Source: Caldifarciminota bacterium
Lineage (GTDB): Bacteria > Hydrothermota > Tepidihabitantia > SM23-42 > JAOAFX01
DNA: 34,858 nucleotides
Direction of reading: 5' to 3'
Assembly (NCBI GenBank): GCA_026416055.1
Contig: JAOAFX010000013.1
Span: 1-34,858 of the forward strand
The notes below the pieces were generated by a model, which ran no database searches, was not told the origin of the DNA, and saw nothing but the letters and a program-made list of their open reading frames with translations. Position 1 is the first letter of the stretch, and the number at the start of each line of letters is the position of its first letter. Positions 1 to 10,958 of the stretch are shown in pieces. A program made the position numbers and the translations under genes.

Positions 1-467
1 GGATATTTGTGTGCCCAGTAAATAGCTAATATGAGAGCACACAAAAACTCAAAGACAAATGTAATGGTAATAACAACAAGACTCATTTTCTTAATATCCG
101 ACAAAGAAATGCCGGCGAGGGATTCGCGAAACGCTATTCTGGTATATAAGGCTGGCTTATGTCCTAAAATGAATGCAATCAAAAGAATGAAAACCATATA
201 TCCAAGTCCGCCAATCTGAATAAGCACCAAAAGCGCAATCTGACCAAAAAGGGAATAATAACTTCCTATGTCAACAGGGGTAAGTCCGGTCGTGCTGATA
301 CCCGATGTAGCAACGAAAAAAGCATCTATAAGTGATTGCTTCTCCCCTTTTGCTGAAGATACTGGCAGATGAAATAAAAAGGCAAAAAATAAGACCAAAA
401 GTGTAAAGCCTAAAACTATGGACTGTATTGGAGTGAGTTTATGCCAGAATCTGGGGAAAGTATTCAT
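1..467 (-). CDS. trkH: TrkH/KtrB-type potassium uptake transporter, N-terminal part (runs off the window edge)
   Basis: Not in ORF track because it lacks a stop in the window. Reverse-strand ATG at 467 reads MNTFPRFWHKLTPIQSIVLGFTLLVLFFAFLFHLPVSSAKGEKQSLIDAFFVATSGISTTGLTPVDIGSYYSLFGQIALLVLIQIGGLGYM..., with the selectivity-filter-like TSGISTTGLTPVD typical of TrkH/KtrB. Confidence 0.85.
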   Translation of the reverse strand, partial: MNTFPRFWHKLTPIQSIVLGFTLLVLFFAFLFHLPVSSAKGEKQSLIDAFFVATSGISTTGLTPVDIGSYYSLFGQIALLVLIQIGGLGYMVFILLIAFILGHKPALYTRIAFRESLAGISLSDIKKMSLVVITITFVFEFLCALILAIYWAHKY

Positions 468-837
468 TAAATATATTTAGTTTGCCTCATTCCATTGGCA
501 ATCAAAATTTTTTCTGTCCTTTTTTAGTATTTTCCGCCTTCAGAATACGGCCTGCTCAGACAACTTGCATATTAAATAATGGAAACATCTTTTTTCTTTC
601 TACAAAGACCTTCTTAATATTTGATTTGAACTCAAATATTCGTAGATATTTAATTTTACGGTGATTGTAACCCTTTACTCTTGCGTAATCCTGCCTTCAG
701 AATTATATTTCAACGATGAACGCCGGGAAACAATCCTAACCTCTAGTTCTGAGATAATCAACTGTTATTAAAGGAAACCCTGCACCCAATTTTCTCTCAC
801 CCTTATTTTGATCCTCCTCCTACAAGAGAGATGAGAT

Positions 838-874
838 AAAAAACGAATAAGCCGTCCATCTTAATATGGACGCT
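838..874 (-). terminator. Putative rho-independent terminator after the biotin carboxylase gene
   Basis: Minus strand: GCGTCCAT-ATTAAG-ATGGACGGC imperfect hairpin followed by TTATTCGTTTTTT, overlapping the stop codon. Confidence 0.5.
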
Positions 875-2384
875 ACATTTTACGCAGCATGGATTGGCGG
901 GCAGCGAGTTTCCAGGGGCTGATGGTTTGTTTTGTTGATTTTGTTGCAACCGATGCCTTTTGTTCCTGCAGGGTTTTTGTGATCAATGCAGCGATTGCTG
1001 CAATCTCATAATTTTCTTTCTTGTATTCAATCTTACCGAGAATTCTATCAATAAATGTTGTATCATATTCGCCGGCAACGAACTGTGGATTTTGCATCAC
1101 CAACAAATGAAAAGGAATTGAAGTTTTTATTCCGCGGATAGTATATTCCCTCAATGCCCTTTTCATTCTTTCAATCGCCTCTTTTCTGGTCGGTGCCCAG
1201 ACAAGTAATTTGGCAATCAACGGGTCATAATATATCGGAACTTCAAACCCTTCGTATATTCCACTATCAAGCCTCACACCGATACCACCAGGCTCAATCA
1301 ATTCAGTAATTTTACCGGTAGATGGTGCAAAGTTGTTCTCCGGGTCTTCAGCAGTTATTCGACACTCAATCGCTGAACCATTAAGCTTTATATCTTCCTG
1401 TTTTAATGATAGTTTCTCACCATATGCAATCTTGAATTGTTCTTTAACAATATCAATCCCAGTGACGAGTTCAGTAACAGGATGTTCCACCTGTAAACGG
1501 GTATTCATCTCAAGAAAATAGAAGTTTCTGTCTTTATCAACCATAAATTCCACTGTTCCCGCATTATTGTATCCTGATGCCCTGACAGCCTTTTTTGCCG
1601 CTTCACCCATTTTTTCTCTCAAATCCGGTGTCATGATTGGTGACGGCGATTCTTCAATCAATTTCTGATGTCTTCTCTGTATTGAGCATTCCCTCTCGCA
1701 TAAATGCACAACATTTCCATAATTATCCGCCAGGATCTGGTACTCAATATGCCTTGGCTGTTCAAGGAATTTCTCAATGAAGATCGTAGGATTACCAAAT
1801 GCTGATTGTGCCTCGCCAGATGCCTGTCTGATTGCTGTAGCAAGTTCCTTTTTATCACGAACCACCCGCATACCTTTTCCACCACCCCCACCTGCTGCTT
1901 TTATCAAAACTGGCAAACCTATCTTTTCTATAACCTTAAATGCCTCACTCTCATCCTTTACCGCGCCTTCACTACCTGGGATCACCGGCACGCCTGCCTT
2001 GACCATCGTAATTTTTGATGCAATTTTATCGCCGAGAAGTTCGATTGCCTTAGAATTCGGTCCAATAAAAGTAATACCTGCGTCTTCACAGGCTTTTGCA
2101 AATTCAGTATTCTCAGAAAGAAATCCGTAACCTGGATGGATTGCCTCAGCACCGCTTTTCTTTGCTACATCAATTATCTTTTCTATGCGAAGATAACTTT
2201 CTATAGATGGTGAGGGCCCGATATAATAGACCTCATCGGCGTATCGAGTATGCAATGCAGTCCGGTCTGCATCAGAATAGACTGTGACCGATTTTATACC
2301 CATCTCCCTGCAGGCCCTTAAAACCCGTACCGCAATTTCACCCCGATTGGCAATAAGTATTTTTTTAAACATCCTCTTCCCCAA
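873..2384 (-). CDS. accC: Biotin carboxylase subunit of an acyl-CoA (acetyl/propionyl-CoA) carboxylase
   Basis: MFKKILIANRGEIAVRVLRACREMGI, HPGYGFLSEN, KAAGGGGGKGMRVV, EMNTRLQVEHPVTE: canonical biotin carboxylase motifs; unusual C-terminal tail. Confidence 0.93.
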   Translation of the reverse strand: MGKRMFKKILIANRGEIAVRVLRACREMGIKSVTVYSDADRTALHTRYADEVYYIGPSPSIESYLRIEKIIDVAKKSGAEAIHPGYGFLSENTEFAKACEDAGITFIGPNSKAIELLGDKIASKITMVKAGVPVIPGSEGAVKDESEAFKVIEKIGLPVLIKAAGGGGGKGMRVVRDKKELATAIRQASGEAQSAFGNPTIFIEKFLEQPRHIEYQILADNYGNVVHLCERECSIQRRHQKLIEESPSPIMTPDLREKMGEAAKKAVRASGYNNAGTVEFMVDKDRNFYFLEMNTRLQVEHPVTELVTGIDIVKEQFKIAYGEKLSLKQEDIKLNGSAIECRITAEDPENNFAPSTGKITELIEPGGIGVRLDSGIYEGFEVPIYYDPLIAKLLVWAPTRKEAIERMKRALREYTIRGIKTSIPFHLLVMQNPQFVAGEYDTTFIDRILGKIEYKKENYEIAAIAALITKTLQEQKASVATKSTKQTISPWKLAARQSMLRKM

Positions 2385-2407
2385 TCAAATTTATTTATTA
2401 TTTAGTT

Positions 2408-2427
2408 ATACGGTTTTGCAACCGTAT
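2408..2427. repeat. Perfect hairpin ATACGGTT-TTGC-AACCGTAT
   Basis: 8-bp perfect stem with 4-nt loop in the gap between carboxyltransferase and biotin carboxylase genes. Confidence 0.7.
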
Positions 2428-2514
2428 CGACTATCATCTCGCGTTCATTGTATCTACCAAACCTGTAAAACGATACGGGCAACCAAGTTTTATAACCACA
2501 AACCTTTTAACTTT

Positions 2515-4062
2515 TTAAAGTGGTATGTTTCCATGCTTGCATGGTGGATTTGTATCACGTTTATTCTCAATCATTTCAAAAGCCTCAATCACCCTCGGTC
2601 TTGTTTCCGAAGGTCTGATTATTGCATCGATATAACCCTTTGATGCAGTTACGAATGGATTGGCAAATTTTTCAGTATATTCGTCGATCAATTTCTTTTC
2701 CAGCGTTTTGGGATCCTTTGCTTCTTTTAGTTCCTTTCTGTATAATATTTTTACTGCACCATCAGGACCCATTCCCGCAATCTCTGCACTGGGCCAGGCA
2801 AAGTTTATATCCGCTCGAGTATGTTTTGAACTCATAACACAATAAGCCCCGCCGTACGCCTTTCTTGTTATAACCGTAACCCTTGGCACGGTCGCTTCAC
2901 AGAAAGCGTATAACAATTTTGCACCATGCTTTATCACTCCACCCCATTCTTGGGTAGTACCGGGCAAAAATCCAGGAACATCAACAAAGGTCAATATTGG
3001 GATGTTAAAGCAATCACAAAATCTCACAAACCTTGCACCTTTCATCGATGAATCGCAATCAAGGACACCAGCAAGAACAGCCGGTTGGTTTGCAACAATA
3101 CCAATCGATTTCCCGTTCAATCTTGCAAATCCCACAATCAAATTTTTTGCGTAATGTTGATGGACCTCAAGAAATTCACCGTTATCAACTACCCTTTTTA
3201 TCACCTCATACATATCATATGGTTTTATCGGATTGTCAGGAATTATATCATCAAGTTCTTTATCCATCCTGTTTATATCGTCATTACACTCTATTACAGG
3301 AGGGTCTTCGAGATTATTCTGCGGAATGTAAGAGAGCAATTTTTTTATCAACTCTATACATTCAATTTCAGTATCAACAGCAAAGTGAGCCACGCCGGAT
3401 TTTTCATTGTGAACCATTGCACCACCGAGTTGTTCAAATGTAACATCTTCATGGGTAGCTGCCTTTACTACATCAGGCCCTGTTAAGAACATATAGGAAC
3501 CTTTTACCATTATCACAAAATCAGTTATTGCAGGAGAATATACAGCACCACCAGCACATGGACCCATTATTGCCGATATCTGCGGCACCACACCTGAGGA
3601 AAGGACATTTCTTAAAAAGACTTCGGTATAACCAGCAAGGCTATCAACACCCTCCTGAATTCGGGCACCACCAGAATCTTTTAAGCCTATAATAGGACAA
3701 CCCATCTTCATAGATAAATCCTGAAGTTTACAGATTTTTTCCGCATAAGCCTTCGAGAGCGAACCGCCGAAGACTGTGAAATCTTCAGCGAAGACACAGA
3801 CATTCCTTCCATTAATTTTTCCATAGCCAGTTACTACACCATCTCCTAAGATTTTTTGCTTATCCATATCAAAATCAGTGCAGCGGTGGGTAACAAACAT
3901 ATCGGTCTCACGGAATGTACCTTTATCGAGGAGTAAATCTATTCTTTCGCGTGCTGTCAATCTTCCTTTGTCATGCTGTGCTTTAATCCTGGCTTCTCCC
4001 CCACCAAGTATTGCCTGTTTTTCAAGTTCTTCAAGTTGCTTCAATTTCTCCTTAATTTTCAT
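2515..4062 (-). CDS. Acyl-CoA carboxylase carboxyltransferase subunit (PccB / MmdA family)
   Basis: 515 aa; [67 protein letters not shown], ending HGNIPL; good SD GGGAGG before ATG. Confidence 0.94.
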   Translation of the reverse strand: MKIKEKLKQLEELEKQAILGGGEARIKAQHDKGRLTARERIDLLLDKGTFRETDMFVTHRCTDFDMDKQKILGDGVVTGYGKINGRNVCVFAEDFTVFGGSLSKAYAEKICKLQDLSMKMGCPIIGLKDSGGARIQEGVDSLAGYTEVFLRNVLSSGVVPQISAIMGPCAGGAVYSPAITDFVIMVKGSYMFLTGPDVVKAATHEDVTFEQLGGAMVHNEKSGVAHFAVDTEIECIELIKKLLSYIPQNNLEDPPVIECNDDINRMDKELDDIIPDNPIKPYDMYEVIKRVVDNGEFLEVHQHYAKNLIVGFARLNGKSIGIVANQPAVLAGVLDCDSSMKGARFVRFCDCFNIPILTFVDVPGFLPGTTQEWGGVIKHGAKLLYAFCEATVPRVTVITRKAYGGAYCVMSSKHTRADINFAWPSAEIAGMGPDGAVKILYRKELKEAKDPKTLEKKLIDEYTEKFANPFVTASKGYIDAIIRPSETRPRVIEAFEMIENKRDTNPPCKHGNIPL

Positions 4063-4295
4063 TTAACCTCCCAAATTAGAAAAAAATCACGAATATACAG
4101 CATCAATGCCCAAATGATCCGTGGTCCAACTTTATCAACAGTTTTATATCCTCAATATTAACAAAAATATCAAATAGGGCTTTCAAAAATTTCTGATATC
4201 TTTTGCAAATTTTTTATATCAATTATGCCAGATCTTATAGATTTAATTTTTAATCTGGACCGGCTGAAATTTGTTTTGCACTTGGATTTTGACAT

Positions 4296-5174
4296 TCAGC
4301 TTTTTTCGTTGCAGACAGGTTTTAATACCGGTTTTCCTTTTTCTTCCTCAAGATATGCAAATACAACATCCGGGTCATGCTCAAAAATCATCAACCAGTG
4401 TTCATCAATAACCATTTTCAGATATTTTCTCTTCAATTCTAAAAGCTCCATCGGATAAAGGTCAAAACTTGTATGGTATGATAGTTTAACATGTGCGGAT
4501 GTGGGCATAAAATCACCCCAGTATATCGCCTTTTTACCTCCGGATTCAATGAGTACCGATTGATGACCTCTCGTATGTCCGATTGTATTTATCACCTTCA
4601 CACCCGGAACTATTTCTTGCTCACCATCGACTAAAATTAATTGTCCCGCTTCTTCAACTGGTATATAGTTTATTTTTAAATAGCTTGCCCTTGTCCGTTC
4701 ATTCGGATGAGTGGCGTCATACCACTCCTGCTTTTGAATAACGTATTTTGCTTTAGGAAAGGTCGGGACAACTATTCTTTCACCATTCCCGTAATTTGTG
4801 TTCTGTTTGTCTTGTTTTACAATTGTGTTCCAGCCACAATGGTCAAAATGCAAATGGGTATTTATCACAAAGTCAATTTCTTCGAATGTTGTATTACATT
4901 TTGCTAAACCGACTGCGAGATCAGGTGGCTGTTTTATTTTATACATCTCACGGAATTTTTCATCGTGTTTATTTCCAATACCGGTATCTACAAGGATTTT
5001 TGCTTTTGGCGTTTTTATCAGCAAACAATTAAGCGGAATTTCAATTCGATTGAGTTCGTCAGGTTTCCAGATTTTCTGCCAAAGAATCCTGGGTACGACG
5101 CCGAACATCGTCCCACCGTCGATTAGAAAAGAACCATCTGAGATGGCAATAATTTCAAATTGGCCCAATTTCAA
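4296..5174 (-). CDS. MBL-fold metallohydrolase
   Basis: THLHFDHCGWN (HxHxDH), IGHTRGHQSV, WGDFMPT: metallo-beta-lactamase fold metal-binding motifs; 292 aa. Confidence 0.88.
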   Translation of the reverse strand: MKLGQFEIIAISDGSFLIDGGTMFGVVPRILWQKIWKPDELNRIEIPLNCLLIKTPKAKILVDTGIGNKHDEKFREMYKIKQPPDLAVGLAKCNTTFEEIDFVINTHLHFDHCGWNTIVKQDKQNTNYGNGERIVVPTFPKAKYVIQKQEWYDATHPNERTRASYLKINYIPVEEAGQLILVDGEQEIVPGVKVINTIGHTRGHQSVLIESGGKKAIYWGDFMPTSAHVKLSYHTSFDLYPMELLELKRKYLKMVIDEHWLMIFEHDPDVVFAYLEEEKGKPVLKPVCNEKS

Positions 5175-5383
5175 TTTTGTCCCTTCTTTTTTAACTCCTT
5201 CTCTATAGGTTTTAGAAATTGTTCAAGGGTGATATAAGGATTTACTTTCATCAACTTTTCAAGTATTGATTTACGCTCTTCATCCGAACTTGCATTTAAA
5301 TATTTAATTCTGAGGCGATTAGTTTTTTCTCGCCTTTTTTCTCGCTGATGCAGTTCTGTCTGACGAACCTGCCCTTTTTTCAT
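5171..5383 (-). CDS. Small highly charged protein (70 aa), unknown function
   Basis: Own start codon, stop overlaps the MBL start by 4 nt (translational coupling); upstream AGGAGG. Confidence 0.7.
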   Translation of the reverse strand: MKKGQVRQTELHQREKRREKTNRLRIKYLNASSDEERKSILEKLMKVNPYITLEQFLKPIEKELKKKGQN

Positions 5384-5436
5384 TTACACCTCCTTGTTAA
5401 AAAATCAAAATAATTAACTATGCATTAATAAAATTA

Positions 5437-5877
5437 TCATTTTTGCTTTCGGGACTTTTTTGATTTTGTAGACTGCCCCGGGCTATTTTTTCCACCCACA
5501 TTGTTTTTTATCCATTCCACTATTTCATTTGTTGGTGTACCAGGACCAAAAATTTTTTTAACTCCCATCTTCTCCAATTTTTTTACATCATCCTGTGGTA
5601 TTATACCACCACCGATAACAGGAATGTTAGCCTTCCTCTCTTTTAATAGTTTAAGTACCCTGGGAAATATTGTCATATGAGCGCCCGAAAGTATTGATAG
5701 TCCTATCACATCAACATCTTCCTGGATTGCCGCCTCTACGATTGCCTCGCAGGTCTGGTGTAAACCCGTATAAATCACTTCCATTCCTGCATCCCTTAAT
5801 GCCGCTGCAACCACCTTCGCCCCACGGTCATGTCCATCAAGCCCGGGCTTACCGATGAGGACTCGTATCTTTCTCAT
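5437..5877 (-). CDS. Methylmalonyl-CoA mutase C-terminal (cobalamin-binding) subunit
   Basis: [39 protein letters not shown]12-binding DxHxxG motif; 146 aa; adjacent to large subunit. Confidence 0.95.
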   Translation of the reverse strand: MRKIRVLIGKPGLDGHDRGAKVVAAALRDAGMEVIYTGLHQTCEAIVEAAIQEDVDVIGLSILSGAHMTIFPRVLKLLKERKANIPVIGGGIIPQDDVKKLEKMGVKKIFGPGTPTNEIVEWIKNNVGGKNSPGQSTKSKKSRKQK

Positions 5878-6023
5878 AAAACCTCCTCACATGTTGTTGC
5901 AAGTTATATGGTTTCACAGCATGTTTTGTAAAACTTTAGCTGGTAACAGTTTTTTCTAAAAAATCTTCCAGAAATTTATGATGATACGTTATGCCACACA
6001 GTACAACCCAAAAACGATGACTT

Positions 6024-7664
6024 TTAAAATATGATCGGTTCCCGATATACACCGAAAACTTCTTTCAATGTATTACACATCTCGCCGAGTGTGGCATATG
6101 CACGGACACATTCAAGAATCCTGGGCATGAGATTCTCACCATTTTCTGCCGCCTTCCGTAAATCCTTTAGTTTTTCTTTAACTTTTGTGCTGTTACGTTC
6201 CTTTTTAACTTTTTTAAGATTTTTGATCTGCTCAATTTCAACTTCAGGAGGAATTTTCAAAATCTCTATGTCAGGTTTCTCTTCTTCCTCAAAAATATTT
6301 ATCCCCACATGATATTTTTCTCTCCTTTCAATCGCCTGTTGATACTCGTAAGCGCTGCGGGAAATTTCTTTCTGAAAAAATCCTTTTTCAATCGCCGGTA
6401 AGACTCCTCCCAGTGCATTTATTTTTTCAAAATATTCATACGCCCTTCTTTCCATTTCATTGGTCAGATATTCAATGAAATATGAACCACCAAGCGGATC
6501 TATCACATTTGCAACACCTGTTTCATACGCAATCAACTGTTGTGTCCTTAAGGCAATCTTTACTGCCTTTTCTGTTGGAAGTGCATAGGTCTCATCCATG
6601 GAATTGGTATGTAATGATTGAGTTCCGCCCAGTACAGCAGCAAGGGCCTCAAATGCCGTACGAATTATATTATTTTCGGGCTGCTGGGCAGTCAAAGTGC
6701 AACCTGCAGTTTGAGTATGGAATCTCATCAACCAGGAACGGGGGTCCTGGGCTTTATATTTTTCCCGCATTTCCCTTGCCCAGATTCTCCTTGCGGCCCG
6801 GAATTTTGCAATCTCTTCAAAAAAATCGAGATGAGAGTTGAAAAAAAAGGACAATCTCGGTGCAAACTTATCAACCGGAAGTCCTGCTTTTATGCCATAC
6901 TCAACATAGGTAAATCCATTAGCAAGGGTAAAGGCAAGTTCCTGAACAGCAGTTGCGCCAGCTTCACGAATATGATAACCGGAGATTGAAATCGTATTCC
7001 ATTTTGGAACATGGTCTGAACAGAAAGCAAGAATATCAGTAATAATTCTCATCGATGGTTCAGGTGGGTAAATCCATGTCTTCTGCGCCTGATATTCCTT
7101 TAACATGTCATTCTGGATTGTTCCAGTGAGCATATGTGCTGGGACACCTTGCTTTTCTCCTACCACAATATACATGGCAAGAAGCATTGCTGCAGGTGGG
7201 TTGATGGTCATGGATGTAGAAATTTTATCAAGGGGAATTCCATCAAATATTATTTCCATATCCCTTAAAGTATCAACTGCTACCCCACATTTACCAACTT
7301 CACCATGTGAAAAAGGATCGTCGGAATCGCGTCCATAAAGAGTGGGAAAATCAAAGGCAACCGAAAGCCCGGTCTGACCGTGTTTTAAGAGATATTTATA
7401 TCTCTTATTCGTGTCCTTTGGTGTTCCCATACCTGAAAACTGACGCATCGTCCAGAGCCGCCCTCTGTACATAGTCGTCTGAACACCACGGGTAAAAGGA
7501 AACTCACCTGGAAACCCGAGGTCACGTTCATAGTCAAAGTCAGCAAGGTCGTCGGGAGTATATAGCGGTTTTAAGGGAATTCCAGAAATCGTGGTAAACT
7601 TGAAATCACGTTCCTTACAGGTTTTATATTTGTCTTCCCATTGTCTCTTTTTCGATTGAGACAT
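6024..7664 (-). CDS. Methylmalonyl-CoA mutase N-terminal (large, catalytic) subunit
   Basis: [26 protein letters not shown]-type region (here [36 protein letters not shown]), [67 protein letters not shown]. Confidence 0.96.
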   Translation of the reverse strand: MSQSKKRQWEDKYKTCKERDFKFTTISGIPLKPLYTPDDLADFDYERDLGFPGEFPFTRGVQTTMYRGRLWTMRQFSGMGTPKDTNKRYKYLLKHGQTGLSVAFDFPTLYGRDSDDPFSHGEVGKCGVAVDTLRDMEIIFDGIPLDKISTSMTINPPAAMLLAMYIVVGEKQGVPAHMLTGTIQNDMLKEYQAQKTWIYPPEPSMRIITDILAFCSDHVPKWNTISISGYHIREAGATAVQELAFTLANGFTYVEYGIKAGLPVDKFAPRLSFFFNSHLDFFEEIAKFRAARRIWAREMREKYKAQDPRSWLMRFHTQTAGCTLTAQQPENNIIRTAFEALAAVLGGTQSLHTNSMDETYALPTEKAVKIALRTQQLIAYETGVANVIDPLGGSYFIEYLTNEMERRAYEYFEKINALGGVLPAIEKGFFQKEISRSAYEYQQAIERREKYHVGINIFEEEEKPDIEILKIPPEVEIEQIKNLKKVKKERNSTKVKEKLKDLRKAAENGENLMPRILECVRAYATLGEMCNTLKEVFGVYREPIIF

Positions 7665-7676
7665 CTGAACCTCCTT

Positions 7677-8612
7677 TCACCCCCCTTTTAACATATTTTC
7701 CATTATCTTTCTTGCAATCTTATACGGACTTACTTTTCGCTCCATAATTTTTTCAATATACCTATCAAGTTCTTTATCATCAATCACTGTTTCACGTAAG
7801 TGCCTTTTTATCTCCGTTTCTATGTACTCGTGAATCTGGTTCAGAATTCGCATTTTCTGTAGCTTCTTTATTTCATCACTCTTCTCCAGATATTCTTTAT
7901 GGTTACCTATCTCCTTAACCAGCTCATCAATGCCTGAATCATCAGTGGCGATTGTCTTTAAGATCGGAACCCTCCAGCCTGTCTTTGGTTTCAAATCAAA
8001 GGCAAATTTCAGCTCTATCAGCAAGGAATCACTTCCTTCTCTGTCTCCTTTATTTACCACCACGATATCTGCAATTTCAAGTAAACCTGCTTTCATTGCC
8101 TGGATAGAATCACCGGATTCCGGAACGAGAACAACTATTTTGGTATCACAAACCTGAGCAATATCAAGCTCAACCTGACCGACACCAACAGTCTCAATCA
8201 AGATATAGTCCATGCCAGCAGCATCGAGAACCAGCGCAACATCTTTAGTCTTCTTAGAAAGTCCGCCAAGGCTACCCCTGGTTGCCATACTACGGATAAA
8301 GACATTTTTTTGTAGCGATAGGTCACCCATTCTGATGCGGTCGCCGAGCAGTGCCCCGCCTGAGAATGGTGAAGTGGGATCAACAGCGATAATGCCTATT
8401 TTATAACTCTCCCTGAGCAATTTTTTGGCTATAGCATTCACCAGGGTAGATTTCCCGGCACCCGGTGGTCCTGTTATACCAATATGATAGGCGTTTCCTG
8501 TGTACGGATAAATTCTATCTAAAATATCATAGCCTGTATCATCTTCAACCTGGCTGATGACCCGGGCAATACTTAATTTATCACCTTTCAATAGATTTTT
8601 AATTAAATCCAT
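7677..8612 (-). CDS. meaB: MeaB/ArgK-type GTPase, methylmalonyl-CoA mutase chaperone
   Basis: GITGPPGAGKSTLVNAIAK (Walker A), VDPTSPFSGGALLGDRIRM, ETVGVGQVELD; adjacent to mutase. Confidence 0.95.
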   Translation of the reverse strand: MDLIKNLLKGDKLSIARVISQVEDDTGYDILDRIYPYTGNAYHIGITGPPGAGKSTLVNAIAKKLLRESYKIGIIAVDPTSPFSGGALLGDRIRMGDLSLQKNVFIRSMATRGSLGGLSKKTKDVALVLDAAGMDYILIETVGVGQVELDIAQVCDTKIVVLVPESGDSIQAMKAGLLEIADIVVVNKGDREGSDSLLIELKFAFDLKPKTGWRVPILKTIATDDSGIDELVKEIGNHKEYLEKSDEIKKLQKMRILNQIHEYIETEIKRHLRETVIDDKELDRYIEKIMERKVSPYKIARKIMENMLKGG

Positions 8613-8655
8613 TTACTTATGTATTGTACTTGTAAGAAGTCAGTTGATATGCCTA

Positions 8656-9141
8656 CTATAATTCTTCAAACTCACCGGTCTTTTTGTTTTTACGTACATT
8701 GTCATGGGTGAAGTATCTGCCATTCATAGCAATATAAACACCGGATGGTAATACCTGTACGAATGCCAGTGCACAACCGAGGTTGAACATTCCATCTGAA
8801 CTGCCAAAAGTGTAGGGAATCATTGCACCTGTTAACACAATTGTTTTATTCTTCACCCTCTCGGCAAGATATTTAGCTGTTTCTACCATAGTATCTGTAC
8901 CATGGGTTATAACGATCCTATCTTCAGGTGTTCTGATACAGTTTCGGGCAATCACTTCGCGGTCTTCATCAGTCATATTTCGACTATCAATCATCATTAA
9001 AGTTCTAATCTCAACCGGCACCCGGCATCGCCCTAGGCGTAACATCTGTGGAATATGTGTATCTTTGAAGAACAACTCTCCGGTGAGTTCATTGTATTCT
9101 TTATCAAATGTCCCACCGGTTATAAAGATGCGAATTGACAA
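8656..9141 (-). CDS. Asparaginase-like single-domain protein (161 aa)
   Basis: ITGGTFDKEY, ITHGTDTMVETA, LTGAMIP: asparaginase N-domain motifs; only about half the usual length. Confidence 0.85.
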   Translation of the reverse strand: MSIRIFITGGTFDKEYNELTGELFFKDTHIPQMLRLGRCRVPVEIRTLMMIDSRNMTDEDREVIARNCIRTPEDRIVITHGTDTMVETAKYLAERVKNKTIVLTGAMIPYTFGSSDGMFNLGCALAFVQVLPSGVYIAMNGRYFTHDNVRKNKKTGEFEEL

Positions 9142-9262
9142 TTTACACCTCGCTTTTGAAATTTTTAGATAGAATCACAGATACCGCCAGGCTTTCACAA
9201 TTTCATCATCACTTACTTTTATCAATCCCCATTACTTATCAAACTGAAGAAGGATACTATAT

Positions 9263-10942
9263 TTACTTGCCTGCCATTCTTGCCTCTATTTTCGCCCAGG
9301 TATCTTTGATATTGACCGAACGGTTAAAAATCAATTTACCAGGTTTTGAATCTCTGTCTACACAGAAATAACCGAGCCTTTCAAATTGAAAAAATTCACC
9401 TGGTTTTGCATCTTTAAGTGCTGGTTCAAGTTTGCAATTAAGCAAAACTTTCAGCGACTCGGGATTAAAATTCCTAAGAAAATCACCACCTTCGTCAGGG
9501 TCAGGCGTTTTGAATAAACGATCGTACAATCGTACCTCGGCATTTATGCAATGGTCTGCAGAGACCCAGTGTAATGTTGATTTCACTTTTCTTCCATCAG
9601 GTGCATCACCACCTCGCGTCTTTGGGTCGTAAGTACAATGTAACTCAACTATATTTCCATCTTTATCTTTTACCACGTCCACGCATCTTATGAAATAAGC
9701 ATATCGCAATCGCACTTCCCTGCCCGGTGCAAGCCGGTAAAACTCTTTTGGAGGGTCTTCGCGAAAATCATCCTGTTCAATATAAATTATTTTTGAAAAT
9801 GGAACTTTCCTTATACCCATGCCCATATCTTCTGGGTTATTAATTGCATCAAGTTCCTCTACCTGTCCCTCAGGATAATTATCAATTACAACTTTCAAAG
9901 GTCTTAAAACAGCCATTCGTCTCGGTGCCCTTTTGTTTAAATCATCGCGAAGGCAATGTTCAAGCAATGCGATGTCTACCACAGTATTATTTTTAGAAAC
10001 ACCAATAATCTCACAAAATTTTCTAATCGCTTCAGGAGTGTATCCCCTGCGCCGCAAACCAGAAAGTGTCGGCATCCTCGGGTCATCCCACCCATCTACA
10101 TATTTTTGTTCTACCAGTTGTAACAACTTTCTCTTACTCAGAACTGTATAAGTCAAATTTAATCTAGCGAACTCAATCTGCTGGGGATGGTGAATACCAA
10201 GTTCGTCGAGAAACCAGTCGTACAGAGGTCGATGGTCTTCAAACTCAAGTGTGCATATTGAATGTGTAATACCCTCAATTGAATCAGATTGTCCATGTGC
10301 CCAGTCATAGGTGGGATAAATACACCACTTATCACCTGTGCGATGATGGGGAACATGCATTATACGATACATTATCGGATCGCGCATATTCAGATTGGGA
10401 TGTTTCATATCGATTTTGGCGCGCAGCGTCTTTGCACCATCAGGGAATTCTCCAGCACGCATTCGTTCAAATAAGTTCAGATTTTCCTCAACCGAGCGAG
10501 TTCGATGTATACATTCCTTACCCGGTTCGGTCAATGTGCCACGCATCTGCCTCACTTCTTCTGGTGAACAATCACAGACATATGCCTTGCCTTTTTTTAT
10601 TAGAATAATTGCAAATTCATAGAGCTTTTCAAAATAATCAGAGGCATAATACTCTCTATTACCCCAGTCAAAACCGAGCCAGCGAATGTCCTCTTTTATT
10701 GACTCCACATATTCAACTTCCTCTTTCGTCGGATTGGTGTCATCAAAACGAAGATTGCAGAGTCCACCATATTCTTCTGCAATACCGAAGTCAATACAAA
10801 TTGCCTTGGCATGTCCAATATGGAGATACCCATTTGGTTCAGGTGGGAATCTGGTGTGAACCCTACCACCAAATCTACCCGTGCGGTTGTGTTCATCGAT
10901 TATTTCATGAATAAAATCTTTTGGTTTATAATTCTCTGCCAT
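9263..10942 (-). CDS. glnS: Glutaminyl-tRNA synthetase
   Basis: [26 protein letters not shown] (HIGH motif), VLSKRKL (KMSKS-like), full-length 559 aa GlnRS. Confidence 0.96.
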   Translation of the reverse strand: MAENYKPKDFIHEIIDEHNRTGRFGGRVHTRFPPEPNGYLHIGHAKAICIDFGIAEEYGGLCNLRFDDTNPTKEEVEYVESIKEDIRWLGFDWGNREYYASDYFEKLYEFAIILIKKGKAYVCDCSPEEVRQMRGTLTEPGKECIHRTRSVEENLNLFERMRAGEFPDGAKTLRAKIDMKHPNLNMRDPIMYRIMHVPHHRTGDKWCIYPTYDWAHGQSDSIEGITHSICTLEFEDHRPLYDWFLDELGIHHPQQIEFARLNLTYTVLSKRKLLQLVEQKYVDGWDDPRMPTLSGLRRRGYTPEAIRKFCEIIGVSKNNTVVDIALLEHCLRDDLNKRAPRRMAVLRPLKVVIDNYPEGQVEELDAINNPEDMGMGIRKVPFSKIIYIEQDDFREDPPKEFYRLAPGREVRLRYAYFIRCVDVVKDKDGNIVELHCTYDPKTRGGDAPDGRKVKSTLHWVSADHCINAEVRLYDRLFKTPDPDEGGDFLRNFNPESLKVLLNCKLEPALKDAKPGEFFQFERLGYFCVDRDSKPGKLIFNRSVNIKDTWAKIEARMAGK

Positions 10943-10958
10943 GGTTTGAACAATTCTT

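Noticed and set aside
1333-3486. Plus-strand ORFs inside the biotin carboxylase and carboxyltransferase genes (for example 1777-2130, 3033-3443)
   Set aside because: Antisense shadows of strongly recognisable minus-strand genes; no motifs or SD sites. The same applies to the many small opposite-strand ORFs across the window.
5878-6023. Possible cobalamin riboswitch in the gap between the mutase subunits
   Set aside because: No recognisable B12-box; gap shows no convincing conserved core.
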